Assembly: GCF_000430025.1 (NCBI RefSeq)
Contig: NZ_AUCZ01000010.1
Location: 57,401 to 121,400, forward strand
Direction: 5' to 3'
Source: Flavobacterium suncheonense GH29-5 = DSM 17707
Lineage (GTDB): Bacteria; Bacteroidota; Bacteroidia; Flavobacteriales; Flavobacteriaceae
DNA: 64,000 bases
Shown here: one piece after another, positions 33,383 to 43,082 of the stretch
Layout: each line of letters begins with the position of its first letter
Position numbering within the stretch: position 1 is the first letter of the stretch
Made by a program: the position numbers and the translations under genes
Notes under the pieces: model-generated
Database searches by the model: none
What the model was told of the DNA's origin: nothing
The model's input: the letters and a program-made list of their open reading frames with translations, nothing else

Positions 33383-34531
33383 TTATTTTTTATGAATTAA
33401 TCGGGTTAGTTTTATGGATAAATCGGTTAAAATAATTTTCGCATTGCCGTTGCGTTCGATATGGTAAATGGCATCGGACAATTCCTGAAAAATTTCATTG
33501 ATGTTGTTGCCGTTCACAAAAGGCGCAAAGTTTTCCAGTTTGAATTTATCCACAGTCGGTTCGATGTACACCAACGAAGGCGACTGATAATTCAGCAGCA
33601 AGGCCTGTCGGAACATTTCCACGCAAAAATGCAGAAACTGTTTTTGGGCTTCCCGGCCAATTCCGGCAATTTCTTCGCTCCAGGAAGTCAGATCCAAAAT
33701 GGCAGCGGCATTTCCTTTGGCCCGGAACGCGGCGCGCACCCATTGTACAAACCACTCTTCAAACGGAAATTCGGTTTCGTCTTTGTGCAGCAGCTGTAAC
33801 GCCCGGTTGTAATTGCCCTGTGCCTGATGTGCCAGCTTCATCGCCAGTTTTTCATCAAGGTTTTCACGGGAAACCAAGGCTTCGGCAATCACACTTTCCG
33901 GCAAACCTTTGAAATCCAGTACCTGACAACGCGATAAAATGGTCTGCATGATGTCGTCCTGGTTTTCGGTAATCAGCAGGAAAACGGTTTTATGCGGCGG
34001 TTCTTCCAAAAGTTTCAGCAGTTTGTTGGAAGTGGCGAGGTTCATTTTGTCGGCCATCCAGATAATCATCACTTTGTAGCCGCCTTCGTAGGCTTTCAGC
34101 GAAAGTTTTTTGACGATTTCCTGCGCTTCGTCCACTCCAATCTGGCCCTGTTTGTTTTCAATGCCGATGTGTTTCAGCCATTCAAAAAGACTGCCGTACA
34201 CATTCTTCGCGATAAATTCCCGCCATTGCGGCAAAAAATTGTCACTCACCGGATGCGATTTTACTTCGCTGTTCGTGGCCACCGGATACACGAAATGCAG
34301 ATCCGGATGGGAAAAATGCTCGAATTTCAGGTTGCAGGCTTCGTTCCCGCCGGTATTTTCTCCTGAAAAGTTGGAACACAGCAGATAGCGCGCATAAGCA
34401 ATCGCCATAGCCAATGTTCCCGAACCTTCCGGCCCCACAAACAGCTGTGCATGCGGAATACGGCCCGAATCGGCACTCTTGGTTAAATGGCTCTTGAGGT
34501 GGTGTTGTCCTAAAATTTCCTGAAATAGCAT
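33383..34531 (-). CDS. holB: DNA polymerase III subunit delta prime
   Basis: 382 residues. It is an AAA+ clamp-loader subunit: FQEILGQHHLKSHLTKS, HAQLFVGPEGSGTLAMAIAYA (a degenerate P-loop, as expected for delta prime), the sensor-like KVMIIWMADKMNLATSNKLL, LLEEPPHKTVFLLIT and ILSRCQVLDF with the SRC motif. The zinc-module region has only two cysteines here (LLCSN and NEACN). It works in the cytosolic clamp loader with delta and tau/gamma. It is divergent from pgk. Confidence 0.92.
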   Translation of the reverse strand: MLFQEILGQHHLKSHLTKSADSGRIPHAQLFVGPEGSGTLAMAIAYARYLLCSNFSGENTGGNEACNLKFEHFSHPDLHFVYPVATNSEVKSHPVSDNFLPQWREFIAKNVYGSLFEWLKHIGIENKQGQIGVDEAQEIVKKLSLKAYEGGYKVMIIWMADKMNLATSNKLLKLLEEPPHKTVFLLITENQDDIMQTILSRCQVLDFKGLPESVIAEALVSRENLDEKLAMKLAHQAQGNYNRALQLLHKDETEFPFEEWFVQWVRAAFRAKGNAAAILDLTSWSEEIAGIGREAQKQFLHFCVEMFRQALLLNYQSPSLVYIEPTVDKFKLENFAPFVNGNNINEIFQELSDAIYHIERNGNAKIILTDLSIKLTRLIHKK

Positions 34532-34628
34532 GCAACAAAGATAACAGAAAGTTCCAAAGATTAAAACCGCCTTCCATTGACTGCCTTGCCAAAAAAAGGA
34601 AGAAAAAATCCCAAAAAAAGAAAAATGT

Positions 34629-34636
34629 TATATTTG
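34629..34636 (+). promoter_or_regulatory. pgk: -7 promoter box of pgk
   Basis: TATATTTG, 39 bp before the ATG at 34676. It lies inside the upstream in-frame extension and so rules out the start at 34577. Confidence 0.62.
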
Positions 34637-34675
34637 CGGATTACAACCATAAACAAACAACAAAATAATACACAC

Positions 34676-35863
34676 ATGAAAACCCTGAACGACTTTAATT
34701 TTTCCGGTAAAAAAGCCATCATTCGCGTAGACTTTAACGTTCCTTTGGATGAAAATTTCAAGGTAACCGATGCCACCCGAATCGAAGCGGCCCAACCTAC
34801 TATCGACAAAATTTTAAAAGACGGCGGGAGTGTAATTTTAATGTCCCACTTGGGGCGACCGAAAGGGGTGGAGGAAAAATATTCCTTACAACACATTGTA
34901 TCTAAAACTTCTGAAATACTGGGTGTTCCCGTGAAATTCGCTGCAGATTGTATCGGTGCAATCGCCGAAGAAGCTGCGGCAGCTTTACAACCGGGAGAAG
35001 TGTTACTTTTGGAAAACCTGCGTTTTTACGCCGAAGAAGAAAAAGGCGATGTGGCCTTTGCGGAAAAATTAGCCAAATTAGGCGATATTTATGTGAACGA
35101 CGCTTTCGGAACCGCACACCGCGCCCATGCTTCGACTACAATTATTGCACAGTTTTTCCCGAGCGCTAAGTGTTTTGGAGCGCTTTTGGCCAAAGAAATC
35201 GAAAGCTTAAATAAAGTGCTGAATCATTCCGAAAAACCGGTGTTAGCCGTGTTGGGCGGATCGAAAGTTTCGTCGAAAATCACGGTGATTGAGAACGTTT
35301 TGGATAAAATCGATCATATGATTATTGGCGGCGGGATGACTTTTACGTTCATCAAAGCCTTGGGCGGGAAAATCGGAAATTCCATCTGCGAAGACGATAA
35401 AATGGAACTGGCCCTGGAAATTTTAGCCAAAGCCAAAGCCAAAAACGTGCAGATTCATTTGCCGGTGGATGTAGTGGCAGCCGATGCTTTTTCCAACGAA
35501 GCCAACACGCAAATCGTGGAGGTGAACAACATTCCGGACGGTTGGCAGGGCTTGGATGTAGGACCGAAAACGCTGGAAGCCTTAAAATCCGTCGTGAAAG
35601 ATTCCAAAACGATTTTGTGGAACGGACCGCTGGGCGTATTCGAACTGGAAAAATTTGCTGAAGGCACCATCACGTTAGGGAATTTTATAGCCGAAGCGAC
35701 TAAAAACGGCGCATTTTCCTTAGTGGGAGGTGGCGACTCTGTGGCGGCCGTAAAACAGTTCGGGCTGGAGCCAAGAATGAGCTACGTTTCGACCGGAGGT
35801 GGCGCCATGCTGGAAATGTTGGAAGGGAAAACCTTACCGGGCATTGCGGCTATTTTAAGTTAA
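34676..35863 (+). CDS. pgk: Phosphoglycerate kinase
   Basis: 395 residues, the usual length. It transfers phosphate between 1,3-bisphosphoglycerate and ADP in glycolysis/gluconeogenesis. Seen motifs are RVDFNVPLD (near residue 18), the substrate-binding [36 protein letters not shown], and the C-terminal nucleotide site with WNGPLGVFE and [14 protein letters not shown]. Cytosolic. The start is set by the promoter box and by the usual family N-terminus ([17 protein letters not shown]). Confidence 0.97.
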   Translation: MKTLNDFNFSGKKAIIRVDFNVPLDENFKVTDATRIEAAQPTIDKILKDGGSVILMSHLGRPKGVEEKYSLQHIVSKTSEILGVPVKFAADCIGAIAEEAAAALQPGEVLLLENLRFYAEEEKGDVAFAEKLAKLGDIYVNDAFGTAHRAHASTTIIAQFFPSAKCFGALLAKEIESLNKVLNHSEKPVLAVLGGSKVSSKITVIENVLDKIDHMIIGGGMTFTFIKALGGKIGNSICEDDKMELALEILAKAKAKNVQIHLPVDVVAADAFSNEANTQIVEVNNIPDGWQGLDVGPKTLEALKSVVKDSKTILWNGPLGVFELEKFAEGTITLGNFIAEATKNGAFSLVGGGDSVAAVKQFGLEPRMSYVSTGGGAMLEMLEGKTLPGIAAILS

Positions 35864-35911
35864 AATTTTACTTTTTAACAATATTTTTAGAAATTATCAG
35901 TTATTAGCTAT

Positions 35912-35919
35912 TATGTTTG
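35912..35919 (+). promoter_or_regulatory. -7 promoter box of the transglycosylase gene
   Basis: TATGTTTG, 45 bp before the ATG at 35965. Confidence 0.5.
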
Positions 35920-35964
35920 TGGCCAACGTAAGCGATTGAATGATAACGGATTAAACAACAAAGC

Positions 35965-37848
35965 ATGAACAAAAACAAAGTATTTACCTTCCTTTTCGGC
36001 GTTTTTTCGCTCCTGAGCCAGGCACAGGACTCGGCCGAAAATCAAGTGCAAATCAAAGAGCTCCCAAAGCTATCGTATCTGGATTCTATTAAAGCGACTT
36101 TCGTACATCACGAAACGAGTAACTGCATCGATGAACGCTGGATGAAAGAACTCAGCAATCAGGAACTTTTTGATGACATGCAGGCGGACATCGCCAAAGT
36201 TGATCAAGGCGAAACCGTGGCTTACGATTTAAGCACCGAACTTTTAAAGGAACGTCTGGAAAAATTAAACCAGAAATCGCCGTTCAACGTAGAGTACAAT
36301 CCTACAGTGGAAAGCGTGATCAAATCGTTTCTGAAAAACAGGCCGCGTGCTTTCGAGCGCCTGATGGCTTTGTCGGAATATTACTTCCCGATGTTCGAAG
36401 CCAAGCTTTCCAAATATGATCTTCCGTTAGAAATCAAATATTTAGCCATCGTGGAATCGGCTTTGAATCCGTTGGCAAAATCCCGTGTGGGAGCAAGCGG
36501 GTTATGGCAGTTCATGTACGAAACCGGGAAACAGTACAATCTGGAGGTGAATTCCTATGTAGACGAGCGTTACGATCCGTTAAAAGCTACGGAAGCGGCC
36601 TGTCAGTATTTTACCAATATGTATAAAATTTTCGGAGACTGGGATTTGGTGCTGGCATCTTACAACACCGGACCGGGTAATATTTCCAAAGCAATCCGCC
36701 GTTCCGGAGGACACACGAATTACTGGAACATCCGCAAGTACATGCATCCGGAAACCCAAGGGTATTTACCGGCATTTTATGCGACAATGTACATCTACGA
36801 ATACAAAAAAGAACACGGCATCATTCCGAAACGCGCTTCATTGACTTATTTTGAAACCGATACGGTAATGGTGAAAAGACAGTTGTCTTTCAAACAAATC
36901 TCCGATTTGCTGAACATACCGGAAGAACAATTGCGTTTCCTGAACCCGATTTACAAACGCAGTGTGGTGCCCTATGTTTCGGACAAACCGCATTACCTTC
37001 GTCTGCCGAAAGATAAACTGGCCATTTTCGCCTCCAACGAAGATAAAGTGTATGCTTATATCGCTTATGAAGACAGCAAGCGCGAAAAACAATTCTTCAG
37101 AGAGCCCAAACCAAAAACAGCTTTAGATTCTGCACAGACCGCAATTGCTTCCAATGAGGCGGAAACAGCTTTTGATGAAGGTACCGTGACCCGTTCGGTA
37201 AAAAAACTGAAAACGAAATTTTATACCGTTAAACGCGGCGACAACCTTTCTGAAATTGCGGAAAAAAACAAGGTTTCCATGGCCGAGCTGAAAAAATGGA
37301 ACAAAATCAAAGGTTCGGCAATCAACGCGGGGCAGAAACTGAAAATTCAGTACGAAACCACGGTAACCATAGCCGATCGCGTGGTGAAGAAAAAGAAATC
37401 CGATACGCTGAAAGTAGCACAGCCAGTCGTTAAACTGGATGAAATCAAAGAAAAACAGGAGGCCAAAGAAGCGGTTGTGGAAGCGACCTATATCGTGGCA
37501 AAAGGCGATAACCTTACCCAAATCGCCCTAAAACACAACCTGACAGTGGCCCAACTGAAAGAACTGAACAAACTGGAGAGCGAAAACTTGCAGTTAGGAC
37601 AGAAGCTAATCGTTAAAGAAAGTGACCATCAGGCTGTAGCAGAAGCGGAAACCGTTCAGGAATCGGCCAAAAAAGAACAGCGCCAGAAAGAATACGCCAA
37701 AATCAAAGAGTATGTGGTACAGAAAGGCGATTCGCTGCTGAGCATCTCTAAAAAGCATCCGGGCAGTTCGGTAGCCGAGATTAAAAGACTCAACAACATT
37801 AAGAGCGATAACATCCAACCGGGAATGAAGCTCAAAATTCAAGGATAA
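35965..37848 (+). CDS. MltD-like lytic transglycosylase with three LysM domains
   Basis: 627 residues. The signal peptide is about 1-20. The SLT domain (about 150-270) has the catalytic Glu164 in AIVESALNPLAKS, then GASGLWQFMYETGKQYNL and ASYNTGPGNISKAIR. Three LysM peptidoglycan-binding repeats lie near 412-456 (YTVKRGDNLSEIAEKN), 511-553 (YIVAKGDNLTQIALKH) and 582-626 (YVVQKGDSLLSISKKH), separated by charged linkers. It cleaves glycan strands in the periplasm. The DUF4837 gene follows after 27 bp. Confidence 0.94.
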   Translation: MNKNKVFTFLFGVFSLLSQAQDSAENQVQIKELPKLSYLDSIKATFVHHETSNCIDERWMKELSNQELFDDMQADIAKVDQGETVAYDLSTELLKERLEKLNQKSPFNVEYNPTVESVIKSFLKNRPRAFERLMALSEYYFPMFEAKLSKYDLPLEIKYLAIVESALNPLAKSRVGASGLWQFMYETGKQYNLEVNSYVDERYDPLKATEAACQYFTNMYKIFGDWDLVLASYNTGPGNISKAIRRSGGHTNYWNIRKYMHPETQGYLPAFYATMYIYEYKKEHGIIPKRASLTYFETDTVMVKRQLSFKQISDLLNIPEEQLRFLNPIYKRSVVPYVSDKPHYLRLPKDKLAIFASNEDKVYAYIAYEDSKREKQFFREPKPKTALDSAQTAIASNEAETAFDEGTVTRSVKKLKTKFYTVKRGDNLSEIAEKNKVSMAELKKWNKIKGSAINAGQKLKIQYETTVTIADRVVKKKKSDTLKVAQPVVKLDEIKEKQEAKEAVVEATYIVAKGDNLTQIALKHNLTVAQLKELNKLESENLQLGQKLIVKESDHQAVAEAETVQESAKKEQRQKEYAKIKEYVVQKGDSLLSISKKHPGSSVAEIKRLNNIKSDNIQPGMKLKIQG

Positions 37849-37875
37849 ATTAGTAAATTCGCTTTTCAAACGGTT

Positions 37876-38868
37876 ATGGTGAGAAAAGCGAATTTTTTTT
37901 TCGGCCTGTTGGCACTACTGTTCCTGATTTCCTGTAACAAGGAGAAACAGCAGCACGACGCGGTCCTGCCTGCCGCGACCGGTAAAATCAATACCATTTC
38001 CGTTATTATCGACGATGTCTTGTGGAACGGGGAAATCGGGGATACGCTTCGCAAAAAACTCGCCGCTCCCGTAGACGGACTTCAGGAAGAAGAACCGTTG
38101 TTTACCATCAACCAGTTTTCGCCTAAAATTTTCGATCAGACCGTAAAACTCAGCCGGAACATCATTGTAATATCAAAGGGTCACGAGAATGAATTCAAAC
38201 ACGTGGAAAACCAGTATGCTTCACCACAGAATGTTTTTTATTTCAAAGGACCGACGCTTTCCGAAATCATTGCCACCATCGAACTCCACGCCAATACATT
38301 GGTGAGCAGCCTTAAGTTTTATGAATTAATCGAACAGCAACGACGGGCTGCTTCCGGGGCTTTTTTTGATGACAAACGCCTTAAGGAGAAATTCGGCATC
38401 ACACTCCAGATCCCTGCTGCGTTTTCGTATGCAGTAGTCAAAAAGCAGTTTGTATGGCTCAAGAAAGACATTCCTTCCGGGAATTCAAGTCTTTTGATTT
38501 ACAGGGTTCCGTTTTCCCGTATCGACCCCAAAAAGGAGTTGGTGAGCAGCATTGTAAGTCTTCGCGATTCGATTGGGCGTTTGTACATCAAAGGGTTAGC
38601 AGACCAGGCGAGTATGATTACGGAAGAGAGTTATGCACCGTATTTTAACGTAACAAAAATCGATCAGCGAAAAGCATTAGAAACGCGCGGTACCTGGGAA
38701 CTGGAAAACAGTTTTATGAACGGTCCGTTTATCAATTATATTATTCAGGACGACAAGACCCAAAGTTATATAGTAATCGAAGGATTTGTGTACAATCCGT
38801 CTACCGCCAAGCGGGATATGATGTTTGAACTGGAGGCGATTATCAAATCCGTACAATTTTTAAAATAA
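37876..38868 (+). CDS. DUF4837 lipoprotein
   Basis: 330 residues. The N-terminal signal with lipobox LFLISC (lipid Cys about residue 20) is followed by the DUF4837 domain: TISVIIDDVLWNGEIGDTLR, QPLFTINQF-like EPLFTINQFSP, and a C-terminal GTWELENSFMNGPFINY. The family is restricted to Bacteroidota and has no known function. It lies between the transglycosylase and an acetyltransferase on the same strand and is probably part of one transcript. Confidence 0.85.
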   Translation: MVRKANFFFGLLALLFLISCNKEKQQHDAVLPAATGKINTISVIIDDVLWNGEIGDTLRKKLAAPVDGLQEEEPLFTINQFSPKIFDQTVKLSRNIIVISKGHENEFKHVENQYASPQNVFYFKGPTLSEIIATIELHANTLVSSLKFYELIEQQRRAASGAFFDDKRLKEKFGITLQIPAAFSYAVVKKQFVWLKKDIPSGNSSLLIYRVPFSRIDPKKELVSSIVSLRDSIGRLYIKGLADQASMITEESYAPYFNVTKIDQRKALETRGTWELENSFMNGPFINYIIQDDKTQSYIVIEGFVYNPSTAKRDMMFELEAIIKSVQFLK

Positions 38869-38871
38869 ACG

Positions 38872-39318
38872 ATGCAGCCGGAATTTAAAATAAAGCCGTT
38901 TAAGGCACTTTCTCTGTCTGAACTATACCAAGTACTACAATTGCGCTCCGAAGTGTTTGTGGTGGAACAAAATTGCGTGTATCAGGACATTGACGGGAAA
39001 GATGAGAAAGCTTTACACGTTTTAGGGATGTCGGGCGGTGTTCTGGTGGCTTATGCACGTCTGTTTAAACCGGGAGATTACTTCCGGCAGGCTTCCATTG
39101 GCAGAGTGATTGTGCATCCGGCCTACCGCGATAAAAAATGGGGTCACACCCTGATGATAACAGCCATCAAAGCCATAGCGGAACATTTTGGCGAAACCCA
39201 CATCACCATATCGGCACAGTTATACCTGAAGCGTTTTTACGAAAGCCACGGGTTTGTACAAACCAGCGACACCTATCTGGAAGACGATATTCCGCACATC
39301 GAAATGCAACGGAACTGA
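38872..39318 (+). CDS. ElaA-like GNAT acetyltransferase
   Basis: 148 residues. The ElaA pattern is clear: LSELYQVLQLRSEVFVVEQ, CVYQDIDGKDEKALHV, then the acetyl-CoA-binding region IGRVIVHPAYRDKKWGHTLM and the C-terminal FYESHGFVQTSDTYLEDDIPH. The acceptor substrate is unknown. It starts 3 bp after the DUF4837 stop. Its stop codon (39316-39318) directly touches the stop codon of the convergent OmpA-family gene, and no terminator hairpin is visible. Confidence 0.88.
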   Translation: MQPEFKIKPFKALSLSELYQVLQLRSEVFVVEQNCVYQDIDGKDEKALHVLGMSGGVLVAYARLFKPGDYFRQASIGRVIVHPAYRDKKWGHTLMITAIKAIAEHFGETHITISAQLYLKRFYESHGFVQTSDTYLEDDIPHIEMQRN

Positions 39319-40206
39319 TTAATAGATTTCCTTAATGCAGATTTCCACGCGTTTGTTGTTGCGCTCTTTTTCCCCTTGCAGCGGGAAATCACGACCGTAG
39401 CCTTTGTAGCTCATGCGCTCTTCCGGGATGCCGTTTGCTTTTAAATAGGCAAAAATTGCCTTGGCCCGTGCTTCGGAAAGGTTGCTGATACCGGTATCTT
39501 CGTCTACCGCATCACGGAAATAATCCGTATCGATGCAACACACATGGCCCTGAATTTCAAATTTAAAGTTTGGATTACTGCGCAATTCGTTCAGCAGTTT
39601 CTCCAACTGTTTTTCGGATTTGCGCAATAAAACGGCACGACCGCCTTCAAAATACAAATCTTTCAGTTTGATGATGTCGCCTACTTTCAGAGGCTTGTCT
39701 TCAAAGGTTTTTAAGCGTAAACTGCGGTTGGCCAATTCGAGTTTGGTAGGCAGCGAATCTTTCGGTTTGCTTAAATCGATATAATCGTTGTGAAAGTATT
39801 CCAGATAGATGTCCACACGGCGGTTTAAGGTTCTGGTGGCATCCAGTTCGTCGGCACTTAATTCGGTGATGCGCAGGTCTATTTTACCTTTACCTTCAAC
39901 GTTTTTTTGCTTGGAAGCGATTTCCTGCAGAATGTCTTCCACGGTTTTGGCACGGCGTTGGGACAGGGCACGGTTGTATTCCACAGAACCGCGGTCGTCA
40001 CAAAAGCCTTCCAGGCCTATGGAAAGTATCACAATGTTTCCGAGGCTTTTTACATAATCTTTCAGTTTCTGATCTTCCACATCGGTCAGTTTGTGTTTAT
40101 CGAAGTCGAAGTATACCGAATATTTATCGGTTTTCACCTGGGTCAGTTCCTGCGAATAACCGGTGCTCACCAAGAAAAGCAGCAAAAAAGTAAAGAGTTG
40201 CTTCAT
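39319..40206 (-). CDS. Exported protein with two OmpA-like domains (copy 2)
   Basis: 295 residues with a signal peptide (FTFLLLFLVSTGYSQ). A first OmpA-like domain (about 28-135) has VYFDFDKHKLTDVEDQKL, the conserved GFCDDRGSVEYNRALSQRRA and LNRRVDIYL. A second (about 165-295) has LYFEGGRAVLLRKSEKQL, IQGHVCCIDTDYF, SEARAKAIFAYLKANGI, YKGYGRDFP and NNKRVEICI. OmpA-C domains bind peptidoglycan. The Cys-Cys pair and short insertion in the second domain are unusual. It is a paralogue of the neighbour 8 bp upstream; periplasmic location inferred. Confidence 0.82.
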   Translation of the reverse strand: MKQLFTFLLLFLVSTGYSQELTQVKTDKYSVYFDFDKHKLTDVEDQKLKDYVKSLGNIVILSIGLEGFCDDRGSVEYNRALSQRRAKTVEDILQEIASKQKNVEGKGKIDLRITELSADELDATRTLNRRVDIYLEYFHNDYIDLSKPKDSLPTKLELANRSLRLKTFEDKPLKVGDIIKLKDLYFEGGRAVLLRKSEKQLEKLLNELRSNPNFKFEIQGHVCCIDTDYFRDAVDEDTGISNLSEARAKAIFAYLKANGIPEERMSYKGYGRDFPLQGEKERNNKRVEICIKEIY

Positions 40207-40214
40207 ACGTTTTT

Positions 40215-41027
40215 TTAAATCTTTGTAATCAGAAATTCCACGCGTCTGTCCTGTTCCGAACCATTGCCTAAAGGTTGGGTGTTGCCGTAACCCTTAAATG
40301 TCATACGCTTTTTTTCAATTCTTTTCGCCACAAGATATTTGTATACCGCCTGGGCACGGTTGTGTGATAAGGCACGTTTTTTAGTGTCTTTATCAATAGC
40401 TTCTCTCTGAAAGGTGGGCGTACAGCAGATATGTCCCTGAATTTCAAAATGAATGTTTTTGTGTTTGTGCAGAAAACGGGCGATACGGTCTAATTCCAGC
40501 CGCGCTTTATTGGTCAGAACACTGCGTCCCCGATCAAATAAAATTTTATCAAAACAAATGCGGTCGCCCACCACCATATCCTGTTTTAAATCGGTATAAA
40601 CGCCCGGAATTGGTTTCATTGGCACCGGTTTGAAGTTCATCACCACGTCTACGCGGCGGTTTTTCTGACGCACTTCGGGCAGGTTTTCGATGATGTCATC
40701 TTCAATCAGCACACGGCCTTTGCCCTCGATGGTAACGATAATTTTATTTTTAATGCCTTTCTCAATCAGCTTGTTTTTGATGGTGTTGGCGCGGTTGTTT
40801 GACAGTTTGTAGTTGTAGGCGTCTTTTCCGCGGTCGTCGCAGTAGCCGTAAATCTGGATGCTTTCAATACGCGTGGTGTCGATGGCTTTCACGAAAGCAA
40901 CTACGTCATTTGCCTGTTTTTCATCGAGCGTAAACTTGTCGAATTCAAAATACACGGAATGTACCACCTCTTCTTGTGCGGCAGCCAAGTTGAAAATAAA
41001 CAACAGCAGTAAGCCTATTTTTTTCAT
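40215..41027 (-). CDS. Exported protein with two OmpA-like domains (copy 1)
   Basis: 270 residues with a signal peptide (IGLLLLFIFNLAAAQ). It has the same two-domain layout as the next gene. Domain one has SVYFEFDKFTLDEKQANDVV, IYGYCDDRGKDAYNYKLSNN and NRRVDVVMNF. Domain two has ILFDRGRSVLTNKARLELD, IQGHICCTPTFQ, SHNRAQAVYKYLVAKRI, FKGYGNTQPLG and DRRVEFLI. The GHxCC motif is shared, so the pair arose by duplication. Its ATG overlaps the end of kup closely (1-bp gap), suggesting co-transcription with the potassium transporter. Confidence 0.82.
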   Translation of the reverse strand: MKKIGLLLLFIFNLAAAQEEVVHSVYFEFDKFTLDEKQANDVVAFVKAIDTTRIESIQIYGYCDDRGKDAYNYKLSNNRANTIKNKLIEKGIKNKIIVTIEGKGRVLIEDDIIENLPEVRQKNRRVDVVMNFKPVPMKPIPGVYTDLKQDMVVGDRICFDKILFDRGRSVLTNKARLELDRIARFLHKHKNIHFEIQGHICCTPTFQREAIDKDTKKRALSHNRAQAVYKYLVAKRIEKKRMTFKGYGNTQPLGNGSEQDRRVEFLITKI

Positions 41028-41028
41028 G

Positions 41029-43017
41029 TTATTGATGTGATTTGCGTTCGTTGATACGGTGCAGGTTGATTTCGTCCGGCGGATGGATCACAATCGGATA
41101 TTGTTCCACCTTTACCGAACTGCTGTCCAAACCAAAAGCCGCTTCTTCCGACAAACTGATTTTTTTCAGCAGGTAGTAAAGATCTAAAATAATTCTTTCG
41201 TACCAAGGAAAATCATTGTCGTAAGATAAGAATTTTTCAATCAAAACAAATTTGAAATCGCCAATTACGTTGTTTCGGTTTAACGATTCGTAGCGGCTGG
41301 TAATATCCACTTCGCCGTTTTTCACCATATCCTGAACCACTTTTTTAAACAACAGGTTGATGCGCGGCGCCACGCGGAAGCCCAGATAAAAATCCACACG
41401 GATGATGTCGTCTTTAACCACTTCCCGCACGCGGTATTCCATTTCATACGGTTCGTCGGTTACATTTACGTGTACGAACCAGTAAATATCGGCTCTTTTC
41501 GGACGTTTCTGAAGGATGGAATACACGATTTTCGATTCGATTTCGTCCCCGTGGCTGGCATTGGTCATGTACACCAGGTGCGTGGCGTATTTGGGAATCG
41601 ACAGGTCGTTGCTCAATTCGGAAATAACGGTTTTGAAAGCGTCCAGTTTGACGAATTCGGTGTAATCTTTCCGGATTTTTTTGGCGGTAAACCAAATGAC
41701 CATCACAAAAGCCAGAAAGCCCGCAATGAAAACGGAAACGTATCCACCATGGGAGAATTTCTCAATATTCGCCAGAAAGAACGATATTTCGATAGAGAGG
41801 TACAGCAAGAGTACAAAAACAATCAAAACCGGATTGTAACGCTTTAAAACCATAAAAAAGCCCAACAGGATGGTGGTCATAATCATACACAAAACGATAG
41901 CCAAACCATAGGCCGCTTCCATGTTTCCGGATTCTTCAAAATGCAGGACAATAAACACACAGCCGATGAACAGCAACCAGTTAATCGACGGGATGTACAA
42001 TTGTCCTTTGAGCTCGGTCGGGTATTTGACGCGTACTTTCGGCCAGAAATTCAGACGCATCGCCTCGGAAATCAGGGTAAACGAACCGCTGATTAACGCC
42101 TGGGAAGCAATAACGGCTGAGGCCGTTGCAATGGCAATTCCGAAGGGTAAAAACCATTCCGGCATGACCAGATAGAAAGGGTTTCCGGGATTTCCCGGGT
42201 TTCCGCTCAAATCGGTTAGGGTACTGCCCTGATGCGAAATTAAATAGGCGCCCTGTCCGAAGTAATTAAGCACCAGCATCGCCTTTACAAAAATCCAGCT
42301 GATGCGGATGTTCTTGATCCCGCAGTGTCCTAAATCACTGTACAAAGCTTCTGCCCCGGTGGTACACAGGAACACGTAACCCAACACGTAAAATCCTTCG
42401 TGATGCACCTGCAGCAAATGAAAGGCATAGTAAGGGTTGAAGGCTTTTAAAATCTCAAGATTGCCAATCAGATGCGCTCCTCCGAGTATCCCGAGCATCC
42501 CAAACCATAACAGCATCATCGGACCGAAAAACTTTCCGATAAACTTGGTGCCAAAGCGCTGGATGAAAAACAACAAGAATAAAATCCCAATCACAATCGG
42601 GATGGTGTTCAGTTCCGGGTTGTAGGTTTTTAACCCCTCGACCGCAGAGGAAACGGAAATCGGAGGGGTGATAATGCCGTCGGCTAAAAGGGCACTCCCC
42701 CCAATAATCGCAGGGACAATGAGCCACTTTTTCTTCAGTTTTTTGACTAAGGTGTACAGCGAAAAAATACCACCTTCCCCTTTGTTGTCTGCCCGAAGCG
42801 TTAAAATCACATATTTGAAAGTGGTCTGTAAGGTAAGGGTCCAGAAAATACAGGAAATAGCGCCGAGAACAACATCATGATCAATAGCCTGTTTGCCGAC
42901 GATCGCTTTCATTACGTAAAGCGGAGAAGTACCGATATCTCCGTAAATAATTCCTAGGGTAACAATTAAACCGCCTAACGTAACTTTGTTGAGGTGGCTG
43001 TGATGTGTTGAACTCAC
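41029..43017 (-). CDS. kup: KUP/HAK/KT-family potassium uptake protein
   Basis: 662 residues. It has about 12 membrane helices in the first 440 residues and a soluble C-terminal domain. The signatures are GLIVTLGIIYGDIGTSPLYVM at the N-terminus (GDIGTSPLY core), KWLIVPAIIGGSALLADGII, and FGTKFIGKFFGPMMLLWF. Kup is a K+/H+ symporter of the inner membrane. It is first in a probable operon with the two double-OmpA genes and has a -7 box 20 bp upstream. Confidence 0.95.
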   Translation of the reverse strand: MSSTHHSHLNKVTLGGLIVTLGIIYGDIGTSPLYVMKAIVGKQAIDHDVVLGAISCIFWTLTLQTTFKYVILTLRADNKGEGGIFSLYTLVKKLKKKWLIVPAIIGGSALLADGIITPPISVSSAVEGLKTYNPELNTIPIVIGILFLLFFIQRFGTKFIGKFFGPMMLLWFGMLGILGGAHLIGNLEILKAFNPYYAFHLLQVHHEGFYVLGYVFLCTTGAEALYSDLGHCGIKNIRISWIFVKAMLVLNYFGQGAYLISHQGSTLTDLSGNPGNPGNPFYLVMPEWFLPFGIAIATASAVIASQALISGSFTLISEAMRLNFWPKVRVKYPTELKGQLYIPSINWLLFIGCVFIVLHFEESGNMEAAYGLAIVLCMIMTTILLGFFMVLKRYNPVLIVFVLLLYLSIEISFFLANIEKFSHGGYVSVFIAGFLAFVMVIWFTAKKIRKDYTEFVKLDAFKTVISELSNDLSIPKYATHLVYMTNASHGDEIESKIVYSILQKRPKRADIYWFVHVNVTDEPYEMEYRVREVVKDDIIRVDFYLGFRVAPRINLLFKKVVQDMVKNGEVDITSRYESLNRNNVIGDFKFVLIEKFLSYDNDFPWYERIILDLYYLLKKISLSEEAAFGLDSSSVKVEQYPIVIHPPDEINLHRINERKSHQ

Positions 43018-43037
43018 TTCTGAAAGATTTTAAATCA

Positions 43038-43045
43038 CAAAATTA
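43038..43045 (-). promoter_or_regulatory. kup: -7 promoter box of kup
   Basis: TAATTTTG on the minus strand, 20 bp before the kup ATG at 43017. Confidence 0.52.
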
Positions 43046-43082
43046 TCATAAAATCATATCCCGACGGAAAAAACGGAACAAA

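Noticed and set aside
33546..33554. Perfect DnaA box TTATCCACA
   Set aside because: A single copy inside the delta prime coding region with no neighbours; a single 9-mer is expected by chance in a window of this size.
34577..34675. Longer N-terminus of pgk
   Set aside because: It contains the promoter box and a Lys-rich sequence foreign to phosphoglycerate kinases.
38195..38210. CACGTGGAA word in the DUF4837 gene, parS-like
   Set aside because: Only 11 of 16 positions match and the left half is absent.
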